A DNA stretch of 64,000 nt from Megaustenia siamemsis (GCA_032433765.1 JAVIAB010000160.1:20468115-20532114), one strand, 5' to 3'. Numbered from the stretch's first letter, positions 42,374 to 52,770 are shown. Translations and numbers: made by a program. Notes: a model not told the origin generated them from the sequence alone.

Positions 42374-42904
42374 AACGAGTTCAAGTAACCCACCACCCGC
42401 ATTTTTCCCCCACTGCTGACCCGACAGCCACTACCTACGCTTGGGCTAACGCGCTTTTCTGATTGGTTAATCCACCTGTCAGCCATTTCTTCGCCCCGCC
42501 TCCTATGTTAATACTCTTTTCTGATTGGTTAATCCCGCTATCAAGCGATGTTGACGTACTCACTCGCTGATTGGCTAATTTATTCATTTCTTACCAGGTT
42601 ATATTTAAACTAGACGGCGTTATAAGTTTGATTGATTCAAGGAAAGTTACTGTTCACACTAGCGGAGTTTTGCACCGTAAGTTGGCTTGTTTTCTCTTAA
42701 AGTATGTTAAGGCTTATCGATAACAGGTTATATTCGGTGTAGATGATTGAGACTATATTTTACGCTGTAAGTTGAATGTTTTCTCTTAAAGTATGGTAAG
42801 ACTTAACGATAACACGTTATTCAACTGTATTGATGTAAAGTAGTTAAGATAAGTAATGTTGAATGTAATGTTCCTTCATTTTTCTTATTGGTTGATTAAA
42901 GTAT

Positions 42905-43921
42905 GATATACCAGACAACCGCCATACACCACACATACCACACTAGGCGCCCGGTATACAGCCCTCATGTCACACTAGACGCCCGGCATACAGCCTTATA
43001 TCACACTAGATGACCTCCATACACCCTACATACCACACCAGATGACCTCCATACACCCCTCACGACACAGTAGACGACCTCCATACACCCCTCACGATAC
43101 ACTAAACGACCCCTATACAACCATCATGACACACTAAACGCCCTCTATACACCCAATATGACACACTAGACGACCTCCATACAACCATCATACCCCACTA
43201 GACGACCTCCGTACACCCATCACGACATACTAGCCGACCTCCATGTACCCATCATGGCACACTAGACGACCCCTATACAACCATCATGACACACTAGACG
43301 ACCCCTATACAACCAACATGACACACTAAACGCCCTCTATACACCCAATATGACACACTAGACGACCTCCGTACACCCATCACGACATACTAGCCGACCT
43401 CCATTGACCCATCACGGCACACTAGACGACCCCTATACAACCATCATGACACACTAGACGATCCCTATACAACCATCATGACACACTAAACGCCCTCTAT
43501 ACACCCAATATGACACACTAGACGACCTCCGTACACCCATCACGACATACTAGCCGACCTCCATTGACCCATCACGGCACACTAGACGACCCCTATACAA
43601 CCATCATGACACACTAGACGATCCCTATACAACCATCATGACACACTAAACGCCCTCTATACACCCAATATGACACACTAGACGACCTCCGTACACCCAT
43701 CACGGCACACTAGACGACCCCTATACAACCATCATGACACACAAGACGACCCCTATACAACCATCATGACACACTAGACGACCCCTATACAACCATTATG
43801 ACACACTAAACGCCCTCTATACACCCAATATGACACACTAGACGACCTCCGTACACCCATCACGACATACTAGCCGACCCCTATACAGCCCTTATTACAC
43901 ACTAGGCGACCTCCATACACC
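42905..43921. repeat. 32-bp minisatellite of the palindrome, right arm
   Basis: Mirror of 34674-35690 with the same unit order near the PolB fragment (including the single CTTGTGTGTC-type variant) and nearly the same total length. Confidence 0.93.
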
Positions 43922-44305
43922 CATTGCTGCGATGAACATACTAGTAAAACAGACTGTATAAACTGTAAGGGTGTTAAAGCATACACCAAACGAACGCCCG
44001 GGCTTTTTAAACTAGAGTACGAAGGGACAGCTCTTGTTAGCTTATGTAGTAAGACGTACCATTGTAGTGGGGATTACGATAAAATCAGTTGTAAAGGGCT
44101 AAGCAAGCAACACAACAAATTAGATAAATATATGTTTTTAGAGGTTCTCGCCACGCAAAAGGTCAAGGGTGGGAAAAATGTAGGTTTCAAAGTCTTAAAT
44201 AATTCCATATTTTCCTACAGTCAAACAAGAAATGCTCTTTCCTATTTCTATATAAAAAGAAAGGTAGCTGATGATAACGTCTCGACTACACCTCTAGATA
44301 TTTAA
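43922..44305 (+). pseudogene. Polinton protein-primed DNA polymerase B, C-terminal fragment (right arm)
   Basis: Same 127 codons plus TAA as the left arm, on the plus strand; the frame is actually open from 43874, through minisatellite sequence reading RRPPYTHCCDE. The stop lies 457 bp from the terminus. Two oppositely oriented copies of a gene end that normally occurs once per Polinton show that one end of the element was copied onto the other. No start codon or catalytic motif is present, so it cannot act as a polymerase. Confidence 0.85.
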
Positions 44306-44683
44306 CTCTTTACACTACCAGTTTAGACTACCCAGCAATCTCTAACAGTTTCACCCTAGCTAAGCAGACACCCAACTACCTAGGTATAAACTAAATGCTA
44401 TCCTTGTACTATATATTTACTTCGTGTACTGAATATTTTTGTAATGTTATATAATATCAATGTATGTTATACACCTATTGAGATAATAAAAGAATAAAAT
44501 ATATCTTTGTCTTCTGTTTTATATTGATTGTTTTTTATTGATGTTGTATAATCTACTAACCTATCACTAACGATCAAGTACATAAAGAACTCCAAAGTCA
44601 GCATACACCAGACATAAACAGGTCACTTCCGGGGTCACTGGGACCAGCTGTCACGGTTAACTCCCCCTGCGCCTACAGTACAT

Positions 44684-44702
44684 TAGGCGCGCCGCGCGCC
44701 TA
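44684..44702. repeat. Subterminal GC-rich hairpin, right
   Basis: TAGGCGCGC-C-GCGCGCCTA, mirror of 33894-33912. Confidence 0.9.
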
Positions 44703-44762
44703 CTATATATCTTTGTTAATTTACGGGCCAAATAATAATCAGTTGGACCCTTGTATACTACT

Positions 44763-44900
44763 AGCCTGTTAGTTGATTAGTCAGTCAGTCAGTTAGTTAA
44801 TTAGTTAGTCAGTTAGTTAGTCAGTCAGTCAGCCAGTCAGTTAGTTAATTTGTCAGTCAGTCAGTCAGTTAGCTAGTTAGTTAGTTGGTTAGTCAGTCGA
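44763..44900. repeat. TTAG/TCAG array, right remainder
   Basis: Continues the array of 33230-33833 after the AGCCTG duplication. Confidence 0.88.
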
Positions 44901-44929
44901 CAGTTCATTCTCACTGTATATTGGACAAC

Positions 44930-45430
44930 TCCATAAGGACTTGGATCCCCGTTTCACTATGTACCTCCATGTGTAGCAACTGACAACCCAGTTTTGTCTT
45001 CATTTACCAGTCTTCTTTGGCTCTCCGTTCTTGTCTGGTGGTATCATCTCTTCTCACATGATGCTGTTGTAATCCATTCATGGCTGCAGATTCGCATTCA
45101 TTGCCGAATCACTGCCTGCCTCCGTGAGGTACTAACTAACTAACTACACCTTTTCTATTCACCACAACGTCTAACCTAGGGAGTCTGTCTGCTACTTCAT
45201 TCCCTATTACACGCGAATGTCCACAAAAATGAAGCAGATTTCAATCAGCTTTGACCCCTTCAGTCAATCCAACTACAGCCTCCGAGCCAATTACTATCTT
45301 CCTGAGCATACTCATTGAGTCACTTAGAAAGCAAACACGGGTAGAAGTTTATGTCTCAAGGCAAGCTATTGACCAAGTTGCGACCATGGCCTAAGTTCTG
45401 GCCAGGACCTACGTCGACAAACTACTTGTC
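44930..45430 (-). pseudogene. RNase H-type LINE fragment
   Basis: The minus strand reads LSDSMSMLRKIVIGSEAVVG, then after a stop LLHFCGHSRVIGNEVADRLP. DSMS and GHSxVxGNExAD are RNase H motifs. Further text toward 44940 is decayed. Confidence 0.72.
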
Positions 45431-45446
45431 ATTGTTACCATCAAGT

Positions 45447-45803
45447 GCCATGCCTGCCGGAGTAGGTGATCATGTCTCTCCACAACTTTCGATCTCGACA
45501 GTTATTTATCATTTCTGTTGTTGACCTTCTGCAAAGCTATTCTCTTAAGCTGTCTGGTATCTTTTCTCTTTGCTTCCCTCTATCTCTTTGCCCTTCAATT
45601 TCCCAGTTGTCACATTATATTCCAGCTGTTCTATTTATATTACATAGCCAAAGAATAATGATTGTTTCTCCCTAATATTGGAAACTAGCTCTCTTTTTGC
45701 TTTGACTTCTTTCAGAATGTTTTCATTACTCTTCCTAGCTGTCCATGGTATTCTCGACATTCTTCTGTAAAACCACATTTCTACAGCCTCCAGTACTATT
45801 TGA
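45447..45803 (-). pseudogene. LINE family A 3' fragment
   Basis: The minus strand: VLEAVEMWFYRRMSRIPWTA, RKSNENILKEVKAKRELVSN, a frame break, and the end DMITYSGRHGT-like text near 45450. Confidence 0.8.
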
Positions 45804-45832
45804 GTCCAAGGCAAACGCACCCTTGTCTTATT

Positions 45833-45955
45833 GGACAATTCTTCCTGTGACCTCCGTTGTCTCCTATGACAATCCTTCCTGTGACATCCGTTGTCTTCTG
45901 TGACAATTCTTCCTGTGACCTTCGTTGTTTTCTATGACAATTCTTCCTGTGATCT
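45833..45955. repeat. ~34-bp tandem repeat, 4 units
   Basis: Unit GACAATTCTTCCTGTGACCT + CCGTTGTCTCCTAT with small changes. Confidence 0.85.
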
Positions 45956-45959
45956 GAGC

Positions 45960-46224
45960 CGTGAGTGACCATGATCCCGATCTGTGTCGAACAAAAGATC
46001 CACCCGTGGCAGTTGTTTATCATTGATACTTTGGTTCATTCGTTCATGTCTTTCCAGCAACATAAAATACATACGCTTCTTCTATTATACAGTGACTATA
46101 AGAATCGTAAAATAAAAAAAATAAAAAAGAAACACATTTTTAAATTGAATATTCCATTCTCCGAAACACGCAAACTTGCCAAGCATTTTTTTTTTTTATT
46201 ATGAACATTCTTCTTGTACCTTTC
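45960..46224. other. No gene seen
   Basis: Short unique AT-rich sequence. Confidence 0.4.
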
Positions 46225-46640
46225 AGCTCCCTGTGGAGTATAGGTCTTCAACAAACACTTTCAAAATCGTTCTGTTTATTGCCATTCTTTTAAGATCATT
46301 CCATGTCTTCCCATCATCTTCATCTCTGCTTCTATCTGTCTTATCCAAGAATTCCTTGGTCTTCCTCTTTGTCTTTTCTCCTGGGGATTCCAAAAAAGGG
46401 CATGTTGTGTAATACTCTCAGTTGGCTTCCGCAGTGTGTGTCCTATCCAGCGTCATCGTCTTCGCTGTCACTCTTTATCCACTGGTATTTGACTGGTACA
46501 TTTCCATAATTCTATGTTAGTGATTTTGTCCTGCCATTTCCATCCTTTTATTCTGCGTAAGCATCCATTAATGAAGGTCTGTATCTTCATGATTGTCATT
46601 TTTATTGTTCTCCAAGTGTCACAGCCATATAATAGGACTG
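46225..46640 (-). pseudogene. LINE family E, C-terminal region
   Basis: The minus strand: VLLYGCDTWRTIKMTIMKIQ, TFINGCLRRIKGWKWQDKIT, RWIGHTLRKPTESITQHALF, WNPQEKRQRGRPRNSWIRQI. This is the RTE/BovB-like LINE C-terminus (the LLYG-ETWR...GHTLRK...RGRPR series). At least two stops lie in the middle (near residues DKE* and RRR*). Confidence 0.82.
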
Positions 46641-47030
46641 ACTTAACATATTACGAACATTAAGCACTAAAATATCATTTACAAACAAAAATGTTTACTT
46701 GAGCTAGAAATGTGACATTTTGTGTGCCGTGTCACAAATTAAAACCACTTTAACCAAATATCAGTTTTAAGGATACATAGAATGTTCTCGGCATGTGACA
46801 TCTTCCAACATAAATGCTGAACAATTTCCAAGATTTGAACTAAAATGCAACTTTAGAATGAAAACAAACAACTGTGCTGTGTATGTGATTGCTTCAGAAG
46901 AATTATAAAAAAAATAAAAGCTTGTATTTCTGCTCCCACGGTCACTGGGAGTTATTATTTGAGTTCCATTCACTGTTCAGTTTGATGCATAGGTAGAAAG
47001 ATGTACAACACTCCGGAAGCATTCGTGCTC
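46641..47030. other. No gene seen
   Basis: AT-rich unique sequence before the array. Confidence 0.45.
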
Positions 47031-47586
47031 ATTCTTCACTAGATTCTGTATTCTAACATTCTGTATTCTAACATTCTGTATTCTAATTCTAACATTCTGT
47101 ATTCTAACATTCGAACATTCTGTATTCTATCATTCTGTATTCTAACATTCTATCATTCAGTATTCTAACATTCTGTATTCTAACATTCTGTATTCTAACA
47201 TTCTAACATTCTGTATTCTAGCATTCTAACATTCTGTATTCTAATATTATATCATTCTGTATTCTAAAATTCTAACATTCTGTATTCTAACATTCTATCA
47301 TTCAGTATTCTAGCATTCTGTATTCTAATATTATATCATTCTGTATTCTAACATTCTGTATTCTAACTTTCTGTATTCTAACATTCGAATATTCTGTATT
47401 CTAACATTATAACATTCTGTATTCTAACATTCGAACATTCTGTATTCTAACATTCTGTATTCTAACATTCGAACATTCTGTATTCTAACATTCGAACATT
47501 CTGTATTCTAACAGTCGAACATTCTGTATTCTAACATTCTGTATTCTAACATTCGAACATTCTGTATTCTAACATTCTGTATTCTA
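47031..47586. repeat. 15-bp minisatellite (ATTCTGTATTCTAAC) with 8-9-bp variants
   Basis: ATTCTGTATTCTAAC units interspersed with ATTCTAAC, ATTCGAAC and ATTATATC variants. The end is duplicated by a LINE A insertion (TGTATTCTA). Confidence 0.93.
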
Positions 47587-47643
47587 GATTGGAATAATAA
47601 ATGGAGGTCACAACATAAATAATCTAAAGTATGCTGGTGATAC

Positions 47644-47903
47644 TGGAGCCGCGATAGCTCAGTGGTTAGTGAACTGGACTACAAAGGACAAGAGGTAGGG
47701 TTCGATCCCAACCGACGGCTTCCGGTTCACTCATCCTTAAATGGGTACCGGATTTTTTTTCTGGGAAAGTAACGCGACACGGGGGTAATACCGACCACAT
47801 TACCCCAAAATCATGTGCTGAAAGTCTGTAAAATTTATGGTCACTAACACAATATTCCCCATACGCCACTTGGCGGGATAGGGTTCTTTACTTTTTTTTT
47901 TAA
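47644..47903 (+). mobile_element. tRNA-derived SINE, full length, 14-bp TSD, inserted in LINE A RT motif
   Basis: TATGCTGGTGATAC at 47630-47643 and 47904-47917. A box TAGCTCAGTGG and B box GGTTCGATCCC are both intact. The body and the T-rich end CTTTACTTTTTTTTTT are complete. This is the best reference copy of the family in the window. Confidence 0.95.
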
Positions 47904-48279
47904 TATGCTGGTGATACAGCCTTAATCGCTAAGAGCGAAAATGAGTTACAAGAATTATTAGACATTATAGTGAAAGAAAGCAAAAATAAAGGACTCAGCC
48001 TTAACAGCAAAAACACAGAAGAATGGTAGTAACAAAGAAAAAGACATCACCTCAGTGAACAATGAAGGAAAGTGAAACAATATTAAAACAGGTAAATGAA
48101 TTTAAATATTTGAGAACAATGTTAACCTCAGATGGTAGATGTACAACAGAAGTGAGACGCAGAATGACTCAGTCAAAAGCAGCTTTCCAAAAATTGAGGC
48201 AGATACTGTGCAATCCATTTTTGACAATAGAAACAAGAAAAGAGCTCTAAAATAATATGTAAAGCCAGCCTTAACATAT

Positions 48280-48498
48280 GGATTTGAATTATATACTTTT
48301 GCACAATGAAGGAAATCTGATGTGCAAATGCTACAAAATATGTTTTACAGGATTGCCCCCAGTACACAGACCTGAGAAGAGCAATGTGGTCCACGCCCAC
48401 CTCCCTGGAAGAGAAAATATATGGGGCAATCGATTCTTAAACAGACAGCTGACTTCATGAGAGAGTCTGGAATCCTACTCTGATTGAGTCTTGATCGC

Positions 48499-48531
<33 letters not shown>

Positions 48532-48535
48532 TAAA
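48280..48535 (+). mobile_element. (GA)n-tailed retroposon inside LINE A
   Basis: Matches 21666-21911 from GATTGCCCCCAGTACACAGA through GACTTCATGAGAGAGTCTGG to GATCGCAGAGAAAGAGAGAG. Flanking LINE text stops at about 48285 (ATATGGATTTGAATTAT) and resumes at about 48553 (GAACAACAGATGAGAAAATC). Confidence 0.82.
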
Positions 48536-49089
48536 GAATCATATATAATAGAACAACAGATGAGAAAATCACTGGAGGCTGTAGAAATGTTGTTTTATTA
48601 CAGAAGAATGTTGAGAATACCATGGACAGCTAAGAAAAGTAATGAAAACGTTCTGAAAGAGGCCAAAACAAAAAGAGAGCTTATTTCCAATATTAGGAAG
48701 GAACCACCATCATTGTTTGGCCATGTAATGAGAAGAGAAAAGCTGGGATATATTGTGACAACTGGGAAAATTGAGGGGCAAAGAGATAGAGGGAAGCAAA
48801 GAGAAAAGACACCATACAGCTTAAAAGAATAGCAGTAGGTAAACAACAGAAATGATATATAACTGTCGAGATCGAAAGTTGTGGAGAGACATGATCACCT
48901 ACGCCAGCATGCATGATACATGATGATGTATTCTAACACATCTGTTAACAATGATCGTAAATTTGTAGCTCTATAATTAGCTTTAGCATTTTTTCTAGAA
49001 TTGTTATGCATAACTTTCCTACATTACTGATTATGGAGATACACCTATATTGGTTGCATTCTCTCCACTACCTTTGTTGTTCTATAATA

Positions 49090-50070
49090 GTACGACAATT
49101 AAAAAATAGCAGAAATAGACTCAAGGTACAAAAAAGTTTGTCAAGTCATTGGACATCTATCGCCACTATTGCCTAACAAGGAAATAACACTAGAGGCAAA
49201 ACGGGCACTCTACAAAACAACAATCCCAACGTTGTGCTTCCAATGCCAGTCCTGGACCCTAGAAACAAGAACAATAAGACAAATAACCACCACCGAGATG
49301 AAATGAGATAGACAAATAACAGGAAACAGATTGAGAGATAAGATCAGAAATGAAGAACGGACAAAAAAAAAGCTAGTAATAACCCCCACCATAAAATATA
49401 TAAAGAAACCACAAATAAAATGGTTTGGCCACGTGATAAGACAGAAAGATCAAAACACAACGCAAGGAGCCTTCAATAAATGTTGCGATATACCAGACCC
49501 AAGGGCCGACCACAAAACATGGATTTGCGGAATATTTGAAACACTAGGAAACAGAAATTCTAACCTATGGAAGCGAATCATGGACAGTGGACAAACAAAT
49601 GAAAAACGATTGGAGGCCACAGAGATGGGATTTCTCAGAAGAATGTTGAAAGTTCCTTGGACAGCTAAAAAGACCAATGAGGAAGTTCTCAAAGAGGCCA
49701 ACACAAAAAGGGAGCTCTTAAAAAACATCAGAAAGAAGCAATCAACATTTTTCGGGCACATCATGAGAAGAGGAAAGTTGGAATACTTGGTTACAACTGG
49801 AAAAATAAAAGGAAAGAGAGATCGTGGGCGACAAAAAGAGAGAAAATACTGGATAGCCTGGTGTTATGGCATGGAAACAGTCAACAACAGAACTGATACG
49901 ATGCACTGTAGATAGAAGATTGTGGAGGGACATGATCGCCTACGCCACCCGGTATGGCACATGATGATGAGGAAACAGAAAAGGCGAACAGAAGACTAAA
50001 AGACCGCAAATTATATCTCCCCTCGACGCTGAAAGACAAATGAGAAAGGAAAGAAGAATATGAAGAACAA
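49090..50070 (+). pseudogene. LINE family B, C-terminal region, split by LINE C
   Basis: The plus strand: EITLEAKRALYKTTIPTLCF, a stop near 49310, then NRLRDKIRNEERTKKKLVIT, IKWFGHVIRQKDQNTTQGAF, then after the LINE C insert AEANRR-like text and DRKLYLPSTLKDK. The open frame 49331-49915 is a chimera of family B and inserted family C and is not a real protein. Confidence 0.85.
49558..49969 (+). mobile_element. LINE family C, 412-bp insertion in LINE B, 12-bp TSD
   Basis: AGGAAACAGAAA at 49546-49557 and 49970-49981. The insert reads NLWKRIMDSGQTNEKRLEAT, EMGFLRRMLKVPWTAKKTNE, QSTFFGHIMRRGKLEYLVTT and ends GGCACATGATGATG. RT is absent (5'-truncated). Confidence 0.93.
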
Positions 50071-50515
50071 AAAAACAGAAGTAAAAGAATAGTAGCTTGT
50101 TCCAGTCTTCTAAGGCTTTATGTTGTTTTATTGTCTCGTTGCCGCTTTGTGTCGAATATTCTGTGCAGTCATATATAACTCATTTTTCTCTTGCGGCTGC
50201 TATTATTTTTTACCGGTATCATGTCTATTCTAGGCGTTTTTATTTCACACTCGACAGACACAAATTCCTCACGATCCTGACATGAATCGAAGTGACGTTT
50301 GCCTACTTGGAAACAGGCCAACGTAATTCTCACGGACAAACGAACACAATCACAACAAAACAATAATGGTGTATGTTGACAAAGTGTGATGAATAATTTA
50401 AAATGTCAATAGTATTATTGTTTGTGTGCTGCATGCATTTAATTGTCCTTGTGTTGCTTCTATTTAAAGACTATGTATGTGTTGCATGAATGTGTTAATA
50501 ATGTGTTTGCACGTA
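50071..50515. other. No gene seen
   Basis: Unique sequence; open frames up to 64 codons are not supported. Confidence 0.4.
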
Positions 50516-50705
50516 TTTAGTGTCTATATGTTGCATGTATTTGTTGCATGTATGTAGTGTCTATATGTTGCATGTATGTAGTGTCTATACGTTGCATGTA
50601 TGTAGTGTCTATATATTGCATGTATGTAGTGTCTACATGTTGCATGTATGTAGTGTCTATATGTTGCATGCATATGTTGCATGCATTTGTTGCATGTATT
50701 TATGT
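50516..50705. repeat. ~24-bp minisatellite, about 7 units
   Basis: Unit GTATGTAGTGTCTATATGTT + GCAT. Confidence 0.9.
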
Positions 50706-51140
50706 CTTAGAAATGCTCTTCTTCTACTTAATGTTCACCTTGTATAAGATGTGTAATCGTTGTGTTGCTAGTTTACGGAAAAGCCAAAGCCCTGATATCT
50801 GTACCTTTAAGCCCGACACATCCGTCATCGGTATGTGAGTAGATTTGCTTAATAACTTTCATTGGCAGCGATCCTTTTGCCCTACCCTTTTCGACTTTTA
50901 ACAATCAAGGGTTCTTTACCGTGCGCAAGTGCATTATTTTCTGTTTTTCCGCCGCAATCCGAGAGAACCAGACCTCGGATATCTCTACCTCGAGACCTGG
51001 GGGAGGGTAAAGCCACGAAAAGAAACCACGAATTCTAAGTTGAAAATTACCACCTTCCGTGGTGGCATTCGAATCAGAAACCGTCCTGTTCATAGACCAG
51101 TATCCTACCTCTGCACCACAGAGTCCATCGCTTTCGCTCT
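50706..51140. other. Unassigned sequence with overlapping opposite open frames
   Basis: A 113-codon plus frame (50929-51270) contains FRGGIRIRNRPVHRPVSYLC, and a 62-codon minus frame overlaps it. I think this is a repeat element fragment, but I cannot name it. Confidence 0.3.
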
Positions 51141-51144
51141 GTAT

Positions 51145-51255
51145 GACATATATTTATGTCCATGCTCTGCTTACACTTATATCTATGTCCATGCGCTGCT
51201 TAGACTTATGTCTATGTCTATGTGCTGCTTACACTTATGTCTATGTTTTATATGC
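51145..51255. repeat. Short tandem repeat of CTTATGTCTATGTC type
   Basis: Four degenerate units of about 30 bp (TATGTCCATGC-CTGCTTA-ACT). Confidence 0.75.
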
Positions 51256-51314
51256 TACAACTTAAGTTGAACAAACTAGAAACCGACAAGTACTGACGAT
51301 ACTAAAACTCACAT

Positions 51315-51731
51315 CGACTCCACATTCATTTCCTATATACAAATATGTCCACAAGGGACTTCACATGCATTTCCTATATACAAATATGTCCACTTTACAA
51401 GGGACTCCACATGCATTTCCTATATACAAATATGTCCACTTTACAAGGGACTCCACATGCATTTCCTATATACAATATTGGTACACTTTACAAGGGACGC
51501 CACGTTAATTTTCCATATACAAATATGTACACTTTACAAGGGACTCCACGTTAATTTTGCTATATACAAATATGTACACTTTACAAGGGACTCCACGTTA
51601 ATTTTGCTATATACAAATATGTACACTTTACAAGGGACTCCACGTTAATTTTGCTATATACAAATATGTACACTTTACAAGGGACTCCACGTTAATTTTG
51701 CTATATACAAATATGTACACTTTACAAAGGA
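51315..51731. repeat. ~47-bp minisatellite, about 9 units
   Basis: Unit TCCACGTTAATTTTGCTATA + TACAAATATGTACACTTTAC + AAGGGAC. The left units have CACATGCATTTCCTATA instead. Confidence 0.93.
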
Positions 51732-51743
51732 CCTAACATATAT

Positions 51744-51946
51744 CAGATCCACGTCACTTCTTCGGATGAAGAGATGGGAGTTAAGATGGGCACAGCCAGA
51801 AATGAGAAACTTAGTGGCCGTGTAAAAGACTTATCAACCAACACAGAACTGGAGTCGTCAGTCGCTGGACACTGAGGTAATTGCTGAGGAGGGATCTGAG
51901 CACCATGTTCGGAGTGCAATGATGATGACCCGCAAATAACCAATAA
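51744..51946 (+). mobile_element. LINE family G, 203-bp 3' insertion, 12-bp TSD
   Basis: CCTAACATATAT at 51732-51743 and 51947-51958. The insert runs from the RMKRWELRWAQPEMRNLVAV-like region to the 3' end GTGCAATGATGATGACCCGC. Confidence 0.9.
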
Positions 51947-51959
51947 CCTAACATATATA

Positions 51960-52770
51960 TAAATATTACATTGTCTGAACTGGAAAAAATAAATAGCTCA
52001 CAAATGATGTAATCCTTAGCTACCATTTGATCATAGAGGCAATTCATTATATAATTTAGTGAACAAATTAAACCGACCACAGAGGCAATTCATTATATAA
52101 TTTAGTGAACAAATTAACCGACCACAGACGATGGAGAAGTAGCAGAAGTAGAATAAAGATTAAATTTTTCTAAAAACAAATTCTACACTGGAATTAATCT
52201 GTAGATCGGTACAGTTTGGCCAGGTAAGGACACAACATATTTCCAGAATCCAAACGTTGTCAAGTATGGAGTAGTTACCTCAATGTTAAAGATAGCCATT
52301 TTACCATCCTTATTATGGAAATCCATGAACATGCATCTTCTGAGCAGCTGTGCCAGGTTGGATGTCATAAATAGATATTTGTTATAATCAAGCGGCTGGT
52401 TTCAGCAAAAACATTGTTAATTCATCGCGATCAACTTTAGACTGACTGAAGAAAGATGGCGAATCCGGTCAGAAAGAATGTCAAACGAAAGCGGATGTGC
52501 TGGATATATAGATACAAGTTTTGGTAACACGTTGTAAATTGCAATACAAAACAGACAATGTTTTTTTTTTTTTTTTTTTTTTTAACTGGAATGAGACACA
52601 CAAAAATATTTGAAGATCTTTCAACGTTGATTCAGTGACATATGCAGGAATTCTGAGACAACTTGAAAACTCGGAATTAATTTTTCTTTAATATGTAAAC
52701 AAACATGATATTAGCTCGAATTTATTTCTATATATCGAATGCACTCTTAATTTTTTTTTAAGTAGGAACG
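51960..52770. other. AT-rich sequence, no gene; 43-bp direct duplication and a poly-T run
   Basis: CACAGAGGCAATTCATTATA and the following ~20 bp occur twice in tandem at about 52030-52115. A T-run of 20 or more lies at 52561-52583. No coding signal. Confidence 0.6.

Larger units (their letters stand above)
33834..44762. mobile_element. Palindromic Polinton/Maverick-derived element, 10,929 bp, 6-bp TSD
   Basis: The termini are AGTAGTATACAAGGGTCC and its exact complement, flanked by AGCCTG on both sides (33828-33833, 44763-44768). A 6-bp duplication, a 5'-AG start and a type B DNA polymerase gene end near the terminus are the known signature of Polintons, large transposons related to protein-primed DNA viruses. 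Unlike normal Polintons, whose inverted repeats are at most about 1-1.5 kb, here arms of 5,250 bp (33834-39083) and 5,521 bp (39242-44762) make up the whole element. Unit order in the internal minisatellites is the same in both arms where I compared them. No integrase, packaging ATPase, protease or capsid gene was seen, so it would depend on an intact relative. Confidence 0.88.
47587..48926 (+). mobile_element. LINE family A, longest copy, with nested SINE and (GA)n retroposon; 9-bp TSD
   Basis: TGTATTCTA at 47578-47586 and 48927-48935 bounds 1,340 bp. The 5' part reads IGIINGGHNINNLKYAGDT (YAGD in place of the RT active-site YADD). It resumes after the SINE with ALIAKSENELQELLDIIVKE, VNEFKYLRTMLTSDGRCTTE, is interrupted by the (GA)n element at 48280-48535, and continues KSLEAVEMLFYYRRMLRIPW to the GATGATG tail. 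It is 5'-truncated inside the RT domain and carries stops. Confidence 0.88.

Noticed and set aside
33834..44762. Palindrome as pure assembly artefact (fold-back read)
   Set aside because: The inverted repeat ends exactly at a 6-bp direct duplication and the flanking TTAG arrays are not mirrored; an artefact would mirror the flanks. It still needs spanning reads.
47644..47710. Functional tRNA gene
   Set aside because: The A and B boxes belong to a SINE head; the cloverleaf is incomplete and the element has a body, T-rich tail and target duplication.
48062..48832. Two separate genes encoding small basic proteins
   Set aside because: Both frames are parts of one LINE A copy separated by a (GA)n retroposon.
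49331..49915. 194-codon open frame as a single protein
   Set aside because: It crosses the junction of a nested LINE insertion with a 12-bp duplication.
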